In this document: positions 47,464-56,659 of the stretch, piece by piece
Position numbering within the stretch: position 1 is the first letter of the stretch
Layout: each line of letters starts with the position of its first letter
From: Bacteroidia bacterium
GTDB lineage: Bacteria > Bacteroidota > Bacteroidia > AKYH767-A > OLB10
NCBI GenBank assembly: GCA_037045145.1
Contig: JBAOIA010000011.1
Span: forward strand, 682,001-746,000
DNA: 64,000 nt
Direction of reading: 5' to 3'
Position numbers and translations under genes: made by a program
The notes under the pieces: generated by a model
What the model saw: only the letters and a program-made list of their open reading frames with translations
What the model was told of the DNA's origin: nothing
The model's database searches: none

Positions 47464-48389
47464 GCTTCTACAGGTTTGTTATTTTGTACCGATTCAATAA
47501 AAATGTCATTCATAGTAGGAATACGCTCTCGGAAAGAAATTAATTCTACATCGTTGAGCAGTTGTCGCAACAAATCGTTTGCACTGCTGTTGTTCAGATT
47601 TTTTACTACTGCAAATGCATGATCGTCTTGCGTACGTGTTTCTACCAATTCAAAACCTGTCCAAAGGGCATTGGCAAAACCTACAGACGTGCCTTTGTAC
47701 TCTATTTCGAAAAGATTGGAACGGAACTGTTTTCTTACATCCTTTACTTGTCCGTCAAGAATTTTTTTCGACTTATTGATGAGGGCAATGTGCGTACACA
47801 ACTCTTCAACGCTTTCCATGCGGTGTGTAGAGAGGATGATGGTAGCCCCTTTCTGCCGTAGTCCCAGCAATTCATCTTTAATCAGGTTGGCATTTATTGG
47901 GTCAAAACCGGTAAAGGGTTCATCAAGAATCAGCAGTCGCGGCTCATGCAAAATGGTTACAATAAACTGTACTTTTTGCTGCATACCTTTGCTGAGTTCC
48001 TCAACTTTTTTGCGCCACCAGCTTTGCATTTCAAATTTTTCGAACCAATAGCGCAGCTTTTTTAATGCGTCACTCCGGCTCAAACCTTTTAATCGCGCAA
48101 GGTAGATGGCTTGCTCGCCCACTTCCATCTTTTTGTATAAGCCTCTTTCTTCAGGCAGATATCCTATTGCAGAAATGTGAGAAGGATTAAGTGTTTGTCC
48201 GCCAAATAAAATACTGCCGCCATCAGGACCTGTTATTTGATTGATGATGCGTATGAGTGAAGTCTTGCCTGCACCATTAGGACCCAAAAGTCCAAAAACA
48301 CTTGACTCGGGAATTTCAATACTCACCGAATCTAAGGCTTTGTGGTTTGCATAAATTTTTGTAACCTCTCGTATAGAAAGCAGATTCAT
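47460..48389 (-). CDS. ABC transporter ATP-binding protein (NatA-like)
   Basis: A 309-residue ABC ATPase. Walker A is GLLGPNGAGKTS (33-44), the signature LSKGMQQKVQFIV replaces the common LSGGQ, and Walker B is LLILDEPFTGFDP. The C-terminal 90 residues form the extension typical of ABC-2 exporters. It pairs with the permease gene that overlaps it, and with ppx downstream forms a three-gene unit. Confidence 0.9.
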   Translation of the reverse strand: MNLLSIREVTKIYANHKALDSVSIEIPESSVFGLLGPNGAGKTSLIRIINQITGPDGGSILFGGQTLNPSHISAIGYLPEERGLYKKMEVGEQAIYLARLKGLSRSDALKKLRYWFEKFEMQSWWRKKVEELSKGMQQKVQFIVTILHEPRLLILDEPFTGFDPINANLIKDELLGLRQKGATIILSTHRMESVEELCTHIALINKSKKILDGQVKDVRKQFRSNLFEIEYKGTSVGFANALWTGFELVETRTQDDHAFAVVKNLNNSSANDLLRQLLNDVELISFRERIPTMNDIFIESVQNNKPVEA

Positions 48390-48522
48390 AGTTCAATATT
48401 ATGCGACAAATGTAATGTTTAAGTGATGTGATATTAATGAAAACAATATTTCGTTTTAAACAAGTCTGTTGATTTCCTCATAAAAATTATAGTTATCTTT
48501 CCACCATTCAAAAAATTAAACC

Positions 48523-50607
48523 ATGCGGTGGCTTTCTTTTGTTTTTGGTTTTATATTTTGTTTGCATGTCACCGTTTGGGCACAGCAGGCAGAGTTAGAT
48601 TCATTACAACAATTGCTTGTTAAGCAAGCTGACGATACTTCTAAAGTCAAAACACTGAACGAACTCAGTTATGTTTATTATCAGACTGCCGTTTATGACA
48701 GCGAACTGTATTACGCCCAACAGGCATTAACCTTAGCGCAAAAGTTGAATTGGAAAAGAGGCATGGCTGTTTCACTTAAAAATATTGGCAGTGCCTGTGA
48801 TGATATGGGCAATAACAGCGATGCATTAGTTTATTACGGACGCGCATTAAATATTTTTAGCTCTATTGATGATAAATCCGGTGTATCGGCATGCTATAAT
48901 AATATGGGCTTGGTATATCGTACTATCGGTAATTTCTCCGAAGCACTAAAAAATCATTATGCATCGTTAAAAATTAAAGAAACATTGGGCGATAAAAATG
49001 GTATTGCACTTTCTTACAATAATATTGGTGTTGTACTCTATGCACAAAAAAATTATTCCGAAGCCATAAAAAGCCATCTTGCAGCATTGGAAATAAGAAA
49101 GGCATTGGGCAACAAAAGAGGCATAGCATCATCTTATGGAAATATGGGTAATGTTTATCAGGCTCAGGGAAATTATAAAGAAGCATTAAAAAACTATGAG
49201 CAAACACTTAAAATTGAAGAGGAAATTGGCAACAAGGTAGGAATGACTACAGCCCTCAACAACATGGGTGCAGCATATTATGAACTGGGCGACTACGATC
49301 AGGCATTACAACACAACACAAACGCATTGCGCATTGCCGAAGAAGCGGGCGACCTTTCATCAATTGCAGCGTCAAGCATCAACACCGGAAATGTTTTGGT
49401 AAAACTGCAGCAGCCGCAGGCGGCATCGGAATGGCTTCAAAAAGCTTTGGGTATAGGCAAAGAAATTGGCGAAGTGGAAGTTATAAAAAACAGCTACGAA
49501 GGACTCAGTCAGGCAGACAGTGCTTTAGGAAAATATCAGGAAGCACTGCATCACTACAAAATGTTTATCAGCTATCGCGACAGCCTCGTTAACGAAGAGA
49601 ATACGCTTAAAACTGTACAACTTCAAATGCAATATGAGTATGATAAAAAAGATGCCATTGCCCGAGCTGTTCAGGAGAAGAAAGACGAAGTTGTGAGACA
49701 GGAAGTGCAGAAACAAAAACTACTACGAAACAGCTTTGTTGCCGGATTTGCATTGATGCTTGCTCTTGCTGCTGTTAGCTACAGAAGCTATGTGCGCAAA
49801 AGAAAAGATAACCTCCTCATTGAAAAACAAAAGCTGCTGGTGGAGGAGAAAAATAATGAAATTACACAGAGTCTTCAATATGCGCAGCACATACAGGAAG
49901 CGGTGCTGCCATCACATAAAAATATTGACACCTGGCTGAAAGATTATTTTATATTTTATAAACCAAAAGACATTGTAAGTGGCGATTTCTACAGTTTTAT
50001 CCCAAATCAGGGTAAACTGCTGGTGGCTGCTGCCGATTGTACCGGACATGGTGTGGCAGGAGCTTTTATGAGTATGATTGGCGCCTCGCTCATCAATCAG
50101 CTGGTAAATGAAAAAAATATAACTACACCTGCTGAAATCTTGGATGAGTTGAACGAAGGCATTATCAATGCACTGAAACAGAGACAAGGTTTTTCTAATG
50201 ATGGCATGGACATAGCACTGATTTGTTTAGACCACCAAAAAAAGCAATTACAGTTTGCCGGTGCCAACCGCCCGTTGTGGTTGTTTCGCAACCATGAACT
50301 GCTGGTGGTTAAACCCGATAAATATCCTATTGGCGGTATGCAGGTAGCACACACCACCCAATTTACCAATCATGTGATAGAACTGCAAACCGGTGACAGT
50401 TGCTACCTTTTTTCTGACGGTTTTGCCGATCAGTTTGGAGGCGAACAGGGTAAGAAAATGATGAGTAAAAAGTTTAAGCAGTACCTGCAGGTTATGCAGC
50501 ACCTGCCTATGGACAAGCAGAAAGAACAACTTGAGCAACTTTTTAATTCATGGAAAGGAAACTACGCCCAGGTTGACGATGTTTTGGTTGTGGGCATAAA
50601 GATATAA
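48523..50607 (+). CDS. TPR sensor with SpoIIE-type phosphatase
   Basis: A 694-residue protein. A signal peptide (1-20) is followed by about seven to eight tetratricopeptide repeats (about 40-370; for example NIGSACDDMGNNSDALVYYG, NMGNVYQAQGNYKEALKNYE). One TM helix follows (about 405-423), then a coiled coil and a SpoIIE/RsbU phosphatase domain with DIVSGDFYSFIP, DCTGHGVAGAFMSMIG and FSDGFADQFGGEQG. The periplasmic TPRs would sense a protein or peptide, and the cytoplasmic phosphatase would act on a partner-switch target. The phosphatase part is closely similar to that of the receptor at 25.7-27.9 kb. No anti-sigma genes lie nearby. Confidence 0.9.
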   Translation: MRWLSFVFGFIFCLHVTVWAQQAELDSLQQLLVKQADDTSKVKTLNELSYVYYQTAVYDSELYYAQQALTLAQKLNWKRGMAVSLKNIGSACDDMGNNSDALVYYGRALNIFSSIDDKSGVSACYNNMGLVYRTIGNFSEALKNHYASLKIKETLGDKNGIALSYNNIGVVLYAQKNYSEAIKSHLAALEIRKALGNKRGIASSYGNMGNVYQAQGNYKEALKNYEQTLKIEEEIGNKVGMTTALNNMGAAYYELGDYDQALQHNTNALRIAEEAGDLSSIAASSINTGNVLVKLQQPQAASEWLQKALGIGKEIGEVEVIKNSYEGLSQADSALGKYQEALHHYKMFISYRDSLVNEENTLKTVQLQMQYEYDKKDAIARAVQEKKDEVVRQEVQKQKLLRNSFVAGFALMLALAAVSYRSYVRKRKDNLLIEKQKLLVEEKNNEITQSLQYAQHIQEAVLPSHKNIDTWLKDYFIFYKPKDIVSGDFYSFIPNQGKLLVAAADCTGHGVAGAFMSMIGASLINQLVNEKNITTPAEILDELNEGIINALKQRQGFSNDGMDIALICLDHQKKQLQFAGANRPLWLFRNHELLVVKPDKYPIGGMQVAHTTQFTNHVIELQTGDSCYLFSDGFADQFGGEQGKKMMSKKFKQYLQVMQHLPMDKQKEQLEQLFNSWKGNYAQVDDVLVVGIKI

Positions 50608-50655
50608 TAGCCGGCAAATGTTAAAAACTAAATTTTTCAATTAGCGTTGTTGTTT

Positions 50656-50663
50656 TATTTTTG
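50656..50663 (+). promoter_or_regulatory. candidate -7 box of the giant T9SS protein gene
   Basis: TATTTTTG followed by CATC matches TAnnTTTG; it lies 55 bases before the ATG at 50719. No clear -33 TTG. Confidence 0.4.
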
Positions 50664-50718
50664 CATCGTTGCCAATGGCAACAAAGAACCTTTTTGTAAA
50701 TCATTAAAACCAAATATT

Positions 50719-53700
50719 ATGTTTAAAAATTTATTCTTTTCGAGAAGACTAAACATTGCCGCTTTATTTCTGGCAGCGTTTCTCTTTAATCTGCAAAGTA
50801 GTGTTGGGCAGACTTCTACTCAAAACTTTGGAACGACAACTGGAAGTCATACATCTGGTACCGGTTCATCGAGTTTTATTCCTAACCCAACTTCAGGTAC
50901 GACCTATGCTAGGGGCGGAGCAACTGCGCCTAATGCACCTGTTAATTTGGAAAACACATCCAACCCTTTAGGAACCACAGGTTCCTTTGTCAGAGCAGTT
51001 GCTTCATCTTCTACTTCAGTTACTAAAGTTTCACCTGCAATTGCTTATACAGCAGGAAAAGAGTTTTATACTTCGATGAAGGTTCTTTTTGGAGATGCCT
51101 CTGCAAGTAATACTGCAAATAGTGGAGAGTGGGCTTTTTTTCAAGGTGATGGTGCAATGTATAACAATAACAGTGGATTTACAGGCAATCAAGTTTTTAC
51201 TGGTTTACGATTTACTTATGCTTCAGGTGTAGTCAACTTGGATTATAGAAGTGGAGGCAGTTGGTCAACATCTGGACTTCTGACTACTTCTTTTAATCAG
51301 GGTACTACTTACATTATTGAAATTGTTGGAAATAACAAGTCAAGTGGAACTATTAATTATACTTACAATGGAAACCCAAAGTCAGTTGCTATAGATAAAT
51401 TTGATTTATATATTAATGGTACAGAAGTAGGTGATGATTTGTCTAAAGCACAATTAACTAATAATACAGACATTAAGAGTACAACCTTTACTGGGCAATC
51501 AAGTGCATCGAATGTTGCTAATTTATTTCTAGATGATGTTGTTATTTATAACTCAGTACCTGCTGTGATTGGTTCCGGAGGTTCACCAGTTTTATCTGTG
51601 GGTACGCTGTCAAATCAATTCGGTAATGTTTGTACCGGCACAACAACAGCCTATGAAACATTTACCGTTTCGGGAGCAAACCTTGATGGCAGCAGTGTGG
51701 ATGTAGGGACATTAAGTGGTTTTTCTTATTGCCTTACTCCTAATGGTACCTATACTTCAACCTTAAACCTTCCTTATACAGCACCTACTTTAAACAGCAC
51801 TACTGTGTATGTAAAATTCAGCCCCACGTTAGTACAAAGCTACACTGGCACCATTCCGGTTACCGGAGGTAGTGCTGCGGCATCAGGTTGTTCTGTAACT
51901 TCTGCTGCGGGTATTAACACCATGCCATCGCTTACTACAGGCGCAGCAACGGGTGTAACACAAAATACAGCCACCTGCGAAGGAACCATTACCGACAATG
52001 GCTGTACTGCTGTTTCGGCCTATGGTATAGAATACAGCACTACCAACAACTTTACACCAGGCACCGGTACACAGGTGAGCAGCAGTAACATCAGCAGCAA
52101 CACCTATACTTCTGCCCTTAGCGGATTGGCATCAAGCACAACTTACTACTACCGTGCCTATGCCACCAACACTGCCGGAACAGGCTATGGCGCTCAGGCC
52201 TCTTTTACCACCGATGCCATCAATGCACCGGTTGCAGTTGCTGCTACCAACATTGGCATACATAGTTTCCGTGCCAACTGGAATACTGTGAGCGGAGCAA
52301 CAGGATACTTTTTAGATGTTTCTACAGCATCAACATTTATGGCTCCCATAACTACTGATTTGGTTTATTGGGATTTCCCCAATAGCCCTGATGATGCTAC
52401 TGCCGATGGTGGAATCTTGGCCAATGTCTCGGCTACCATCTCAACACAAGGTGGAACCAGTGCAATCACATATTCAGCTGGAGCAACTACTGAAGCTGCA
52501 TCAGCTACAGGATGGGATGGAGGTAATGGCACAAAATATTGGGAAATAAATTTTGATGCTACCAACTACTACAGTCTGGCATTTTCAAGCAAACAACGCT
52601 CTTCAGGTACAGGTCCTCGTGATTTTAAAGTACAGTATAAAATTGGCAGCGGTGGCACCTGGACAGATGTAACAGGCGGTGCTGTTACAGTAGGTAATGA
52701 TTTTACAACAGGGGTATTAACAGATATTGCATTGCCAACAGCTTGTGATAACCAAAGCAGTGTTTACCTGCGCTGGATAATGACCAGCAACACTTCAGTA
52801 GGCAATGGCACTGTTGCTAGCACGGGTACCAGCCGTATGGACGATTTGTTTGTAACCGGCTATGAAGGTGATTTTGTTGTAAACAACCAAAGCGAAGCTG
52901 GATTATTTTATGATGTTACATTGCTCAGTCCTTCTACCACATATTATTATCGTGTTCGTGCCACAGATGGCGTGCTCACCTCTGACAACAGCAATGTTAT
53001 TAACCTAACCACATTAGGCGTTTGTGATTTGTTTACAGTAAATGCATCGAGTGATGCACCATCGCCAATATGCTCCACTACCAACATCAACTTAACGGCA
53101 ACTGCCAGCGGCTCTGATGGAACTATTACAGGCTACGAATGGTCAGGCCCGGGTGGTTATAGCAACATGACACAAAACCCAACAGTAGTAAATCCGGTTA
53201 GTGGAACTTATACAGTTACCGTAACAGATGACAATGGCTGTACCGTTACCGATAATGTATCGGCAACAGTAGAAGCTGCACCAACAGCCAATGCCGGCAG
53301 CGATGATATTATTTGCTCAAACGGAAGTGCTTCACTAAACGGTTCTATCGGTGGCGATGCTACCGGTGGCAATTGGACAACAACCGGTGACGGAACTTTT
53401 TCGCCCAATGCTACAACATTAAATGCATCTTATATTCCGGGTACAACAGATATCAGCAATGGTAGCGTAGTGCTTACACTTACCTCTACAGGTAGTGTAT
53501 TGTGCAGTGCAGATAACGACCAGGTGACAATTACCATTCAAACAGGTGTGCCTTCGCAACCTGCTGTTGTAATAGGAGCGCCAACCAGCGTTTGCCCTCC
53601 TGCAGGCCCTTATACATTAACAACCTCGGCTGCAAACGCCAACACCTACAATTGGTATGTAGTTGGTGCAAATACCGGAGTAACATTTTTATCTGCCAAT

Positions 53701-55113
53701 GGCAGCAACTCAATGGATGTACAATACGGTGTTACTGCTAACAGCAGTTATTCTGTACGTGTAGAAGCCAGCAATGCCTGCGGTACCAGCGCCTATCGTT
53801 CGGCCTTTACACGCAGATCTGTTTCAACACCTGCAAGTGTTAGTGGAAACAAAGTGGCTTGTGCCAGCACCAGCGACACATACTCTTGCACTGCAGTAGC
53901 CGGAGCAGAATCCTATCAGTGGTCTATCACAGGTGATGCTACCGTTATCGGTACAACAAACAGCGTAACCGTAAACTTCGGCCCTGCCTGGACAGGAGGA
54001 ACACTTTGTGTGGCTGCCAAAGTTGGCTGTTTCACCAGCCCGTTAAAATGTATGTCTATCAGTTCATCAACTACTGCCTTAGGAACTATTACAGGTTCTG
54101 TAACCGCTTGTCCTAATGGTGTGGTTGGTTTCAGTGTTGTACCGGTTGCAGGTATTCAAACCTATAACTGGACAACTCCGGCCAATGCATCAGTAACTTC
54201 CGGTATAGGAACAAACAGCGTTCAGGTAACATTTAATGGCAGTTACAATGGTGTTGGAAACATTTGCGTTTCTGCTACCAGCATTTGTGGTGTAACAACA
54301 GCACCTAAGTGTAAAACAGTTGCTCCCGGTTTGCCTTCAGTACCGGCATCTATCACAGGTGTGACTAATGGATTATGCAATACATCATCAACCTTCAGCA
54401 CCACTCAACAGGCCAGCAACACCTACAACTGGACAGCACCGGGAACCATAAACAACAATGGCTCTAACAGTGTAAGTATTCAGTTTGGTGTAGTTGTAAA
54501 TGGAAGTAGTGTTTGTGTTAGCGCCAGCAATTCTTGCGGCACCAGTGCCCCAAGATGTGTAACCATTAAAGGTGCGCCAAACTCACCGGTTGCTTTAACC
54601 AGCAATCCTGCTACCATCTGCGCCAACACATCCGGTGTTGAGTTTAATGCCAACACGTCAAATACTACCGGTGCTTATAACCTGGCATGGACCTTTACAC
54701 CAACAGCAGCAACTTATGCAAGCGGTGGAGGAAATACATCACAGCTGATTCTCGACTGGGGAACAAGCAACGGAACAGTAGTTGTTACAGCACACAATGC
54801 TTGTGGTAGTGGTGCTAAGTCACTTCCCGTAAATATCAGTTGCCGTATGCAAGGTGATGCAGCAAAAACAGTTAGTATGTATCCAAACCCTGCAAGCAAC
54901 AATGTAAATGTTGAATTTAGTACAGACAAAAACGAAACTGTAAAACTCATCATCACCGACCTGAGTGGAAAAGTAGTGATGCAGCAAGCGTTTAATGCCA
55001 CTGTAGGGAACAACACATTACAGGCAGATATTTCTCATCTGGCTAAAGGAATTTACATGGCACAACTGTCTGGCAGCAATTTGATGTCGCCACAGAAGCT
55101 GATTGTAGAATAA
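50719..55113 (+). CDS. giant T9SS-exported adhesin-like multidomain protein
   Basis: A 1464-residue secreted protein. The start at 50719 gives a signal peptide (MFKNLFFSRRLNIAALFLAAF). In order: a lectin-like N-terminal domain (about 30-290), Ig-like and fibronectin type III modules (about 290-780; RANWNTVSGATGYFLDVS and TYYYRVRATDG are FN3-like), a PKD-like module (about 790-870), then about five PKD-like repeats of roughly 85 residues (about 960-1370) with recurring TYNW and ASNSCGTSA-type Cys pairs. The C-terminal 75 residues are a T9SS sorting domain (SMYPNPASN to KLIVE). It is probably a cell-surface or secreted adhesin; no catalytic motif was seen. The composition is rich in Thr, Ser, Gly and Asn. 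Confidence 0.85.
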   Translation: MFKNLFFSRRLNIAALFLAAFLFNLQSSVGQTSTQNFGTTTGSHTSGTGSSSFIPNPTSGTTYARGGATAPNAPVNLENTSNPLGTTGSFVRAVASSSTSVTKVSPAIAYTAGKEFYTSMKVLFGDASASNTANSGEWAFFQGDGAMYNNNSGFTGNQVFTGLRFTYASGVVNLDYRSGGSWSTSGLLTTSFNQGTTYIIEIVGNNKSSGTINYTYNGNPKSVAIDKFDLYINGTEVGDDLSKAQLTNNTDIKSTTFTGQSSASNVANLFLDDVVIYNSVPAVIGSGGSPVLSVGTLSNQFGNVCTGTTTAYETFTVSGANLDGSSVDVGTLSGFSYCLTPNGTYTSTLNLPYTAPTLNSTTVYVKFSPTLVQSYTGTIPVTGGSAAASGCSVTSAAGINTMPSLTTGAATGVTQNTATCEGTITDNGCTAVSAYGIEYSTTNNFTPGTGTQVSSSNISSNTYTSALSGLASSTTYYYRAYATNTAGTGYGAQASFTTDAINAPVAVAATNIGIHSFRANWNTVSGATGYFLDVSTASTFMAPITTDLVYWDFPNSPDDATADGGILANVSATISTQGGTSAITYSAGATTEAASATGWDGGNGTKYWEINFDATNYYSLAFSSKQRSSGTGPRDFKVQYKIGSGGTWTDVTGGAVTVGNDFTTGVLTDIALPTACDNQSSVYLRWIMTSNTSVGNGTVASTGTSRMDDLFVTGYEGDFVVNNQSEAGLFYDVTLLSPSTTYYYRVRATDGVLTSDNSNVINLTTLGVCDLFTVNASSDAPSPICSTTNINLTATASGSDGTITGYEWSGPGGYSNMTQNPTVVNPVSGTYTVTVTDDNGCTVTDNVSATVEAAPTANAGSDDIICSNGSASLNGSIGGDATGGNWTTTGDGTFSPNATTLNASYIPGTTDISNGSVVLTLTSTGSVLCSADNDQVTITIQTGVPSQPAVVIGAPTSVCPPAGPYTLTTSAANANTYNWYVVGANTGVTFLSANGSNSMDVQYGVTANSSYSVRVEASNACGTSAYRSAFTRRSVSTPASVSGNKVACASTSDTYSCTAVAGAESYQWSITGDATVIGTTNSVTVNFGPAWTGGTLCVAAKVGCFTSPLKCMSISSSTTALGTITGSVTACPNGVVGFSVVPVAGIQTYNWTTPANASVTSGIGTNSVQVTFNGSYNGVGNICVSATSICGVTTAPKCKTVAPGLPSVPASITGVTNGLCNTSSTFSTTQQASNTYNWTAPGTINNNGSNSVSIQFGVVVNGSSVCVSASNSCGTSAPRCVTIKGAPNSPVALTSNPATICANTSGVEFNANTSNTTGAYNLAWTFTPTAATYASGGGNTSQLILDWGTSNGTVVVTAHNACGSGAKSLPVNISCRMQGDAAKTVSMYPNPASNNVNVEFSTDKNETVKLIITDLSGKVVMQQAFNATVGNNTLQADISHLAKGIYMAQLSGSNLMSPQKLIVE

Positions 55114-55134
55114 TTTTCCGATAATTTTATTATT

Positions 55135-55182
55135 AACGAGAGCGAGCCGCTGTGCGAAAGCACAGCGGCTCGCTCTCGTTTA
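55135..55182 (+). terminator. perfect 21-bp hairpin with GAAA loop
   Basis: Bases 55135-55155 and 55160-55180 are perfect inverted copies around a GAAA tetraloop. The stem includes GAGCGAGCCGCTGTGC. It follows the giant gene's stop by 21 bases. A very short T-tract follows (TTT), so it is a transcription or RNA-stability end point and not a classical strong terminator. Confidence 0.75.
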
Positions 55183-55220
55183 GGCCGGCAGTTTTGTGTT
55201 GCATCATATTCCAAACAGCA

Positions 55221-55426
55221 ACAAACAACCGCAACACATCAAACAATGACTTTAAAAAACACTAAAACGCAATAAGAGAAAACTACAAAACGACCTACAC
55301 AAAAATACACGTGTCGTTGAATTTACGCTGAGCTTGCCTCAGTACATCGAACAGTAAAAAGCCTTGAGGTGAAAGAACTTCAGGGCTTTTTTGTAATGGG
55401 GCTTTGTTCTATTCGGTATAATGCTA
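55221..55426 (+). repeat. direct repeat 1 flanking the Fic module
   Basis: About 200 bases that match 56431-56632 with scattered changes. Shared parts include AACACATCAAACAA, the hairpin CTGAG/CTCAG followed by AGTACA(T/C)CGAA, the GCC(T/C)TGAGGTGAA terminator and CTATTCGG(T/C)ATAAT. Its make-up resembles the REP-like palindromic elements found at gene ends in Bacteroidota. The two copies bracket the Fic toxin-antitoxin genes in the same orientation. Confidence 0.75.
55356..55392. terminator. bidirectional terminator within direct repeat 1
   Basis: AAAAGCCTTGAGGT pairs with ACTTCAGGGCTTTT (13 bp including G-T pairs) around a GAAAGA loop, with A- and T-runs on the two sides. It can end the plus-strand transcript from the giant gene and the minus-strand fic transcript. 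Confidence 0.75.
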
Positions 55427-55438
55427 TAAGCCGCTTTA

Positions 55439-56048
55439 CTATTTGTCACTAGTGTCAATTAGTTCAAAAATTAATTCTGTCAAAGTATTCACGTCACTTT
55501 CAATTGTTCCTTTCATATATCGTTCGTAAACACTTTTGTTGTCTGGTGGGTTGAGATTTAGTGTCATGTCTTTTTCTAACGCCAACAGTCTTAAAAACTC
55601 TCTTTGTGTTCGTCCGTTACCATCTCTGAATGGGTGTAAATAATTGACGTTATCTAAAATTTTTCGCCAATTTCTCGGCTATTAGTTTTTTGTTGTCTTT
55701 CGGAATTTTCTTGAACTCAATAATTAATTGGTCAATGTATCTGAAAGCGTTGTCAAAGTGCGAAATAAGGAAGAACTGCTTACCGTCTTTGCTAATTTCG
55801 ACTGTCCGCTTTTTGCCTGCCCAAACGTAAATGTCTTGAAATAAATGTCTGTGAATTTCAAAAAGGGTGTCAATACCCTTGAATTTTATTGGGTTTTCGT
55901 AAAGTTCTTGTAGTCGTTTTGTTACCGCACCGCTCTCAACAAAGAGCATTACATCGGGGTCGGTTATGTCCTGTAAATTCTTTAAAAGTCCTGTCTTGGG
56001 GTCAGTGTAGGTGAAGTCGGGGTCTATGTATTTGTAGGAATTAGACAT
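55439..56048 (-). pseudogene. fic: Fic toxin gene, split by a one-base frameshift
   Basis: Frame one runs from the ATG at 56048 (MSNSYKYIDPDF) for 132 codons and stops at 55650. It covers the Fic N-terminal helices, with FEIHRHLFQDIYVWAGKKR (64-82) a typical Fic motif, then AEKLAKNF. The active-site motif HPFRDGNGR is present about 10 codons later but in another frame, which continues to the stop at 55439. Removing one A from the five-A run at 55660-55664 (minus strand) joins the frames as AEKLAKILDNVNYLHPFRDGNGR. A full protein would be about 202 residues and would AMPylate a target. It is either a disabled toxin or a homopolymer sequencing error. Its start overlaps the antitoxin stop by 8 bases. 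Confidence 0.85.
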
Positions 56049-56262
56049 AAGCTTTTTGTTTGGCGTATGCCACAAGTTCATTTAGTGATATTTTTCCAGT
56101 CACATAGTCCCGTATAATTTCTATCCCTTTTGCTGTCGGTATAAATCCTTCAAACATATTGCTTCCCAAAGCGTTTGCAGTACTTTCAAGCGTTTTTAAG
56201 TCTGAAAATTTCACACCCATTATGGTCAGGTTATTTCTGTCTATTTCTATTGTATTAAACAT
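56041..56262 (-). CDS. VbhA-like Fic antitoxin
   Basis: A 73-residue helical protein encoded just before and overlapping fic by 8 bases. Residues 34-39 read SNMFEG, which matches the inhibitory-helix motif (S/T)xxxE(G/N) of class I Fic antitoxins, with E38 as the glutamate that blocks the ATP site. The following EIIRDYVTGKISLNELVAYA is like the VbhA C-terminus. Translation may begin at M1 or at M15 (56220). It would hold the Fic enzyme inactive by direct binding, so it should be essential only if the toxin is made. Confidence 0.8.
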   Translation of the reverse strand: MFNTIEIDRNNLTIMGVKFSDLKTLESTANALGSNMFEGFIPTAKGIEIIRDYVTGKISLNELVAYAKQKAYV

Positions 56263-56340
56263 ATCTTTCAGTCTTAAATTCTCTTCAAATTTACAAAATA
56301 TTTAGGTCAAATGGTTTGTTTTTCTGTCTCTTTAAAATGG

Positions 56341-56411
56341 CTTATAACGGCAACCAATGAAAAAAATAACTTCAAACACATGTTCAAATATAGGGATAAT
56401 GTTGTGTGCTT
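56341..56411 (+). repeat. dispersed repeat copy B, left part only
   Basis: This copy holds the left-hand part of the repeat at 3256 and 59081: a GAAAAAAA(C/T)AA stretch, then ACATGTTCAAATATAGGGATAATGTTG. It then breaks off and runs into direct repeat 2. The transposase-like codons are absent. Confidence 0.6.
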
Positions 56412-56430
56412 GCAATATTTCAATCAGCCA

Positions 56431-56632
56431 TAAATAACCACAACACATCAAACAACGACTTTAAAAAACACGAAAAAACAAAAAGCGAAAACTACAAAAC
56501 AACCTACATAAAAATACACGATGTCGCTGAATTTATGCTGAGTTTGCCTCAGTACACCGAATAGCAAAAAGCCCTGAGGTGAAGGAACTTCAGAGCCTTT
56601 TTTGTAGTTGGTTTTTTTCTATTCGGCATAAT
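56431..56632 (+). repeat. direct repeat 2 flanking the Fic module
   Basis: The second copy of the 200-base repeat described at 55221-55426, in the same orientation and 1.2 kb away. It lies between the antitoxin promoter side and the end of arsC. Confidence 0.75.
56566..56603. terminator. terminator within direct repeat 2, downstream of arsC
   Basis: AGCCCTGAGGT faces ACTTCAGAGCCT with two mismatches, flanked by an A-run and a T-run. It is weaker than the first copy but is placed to end the minus-strand ars transcript. Confidence 0.55.
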
Positions 56633-56659
56633 ATTAGGTGCATACCCTTGTGTTTCAGC

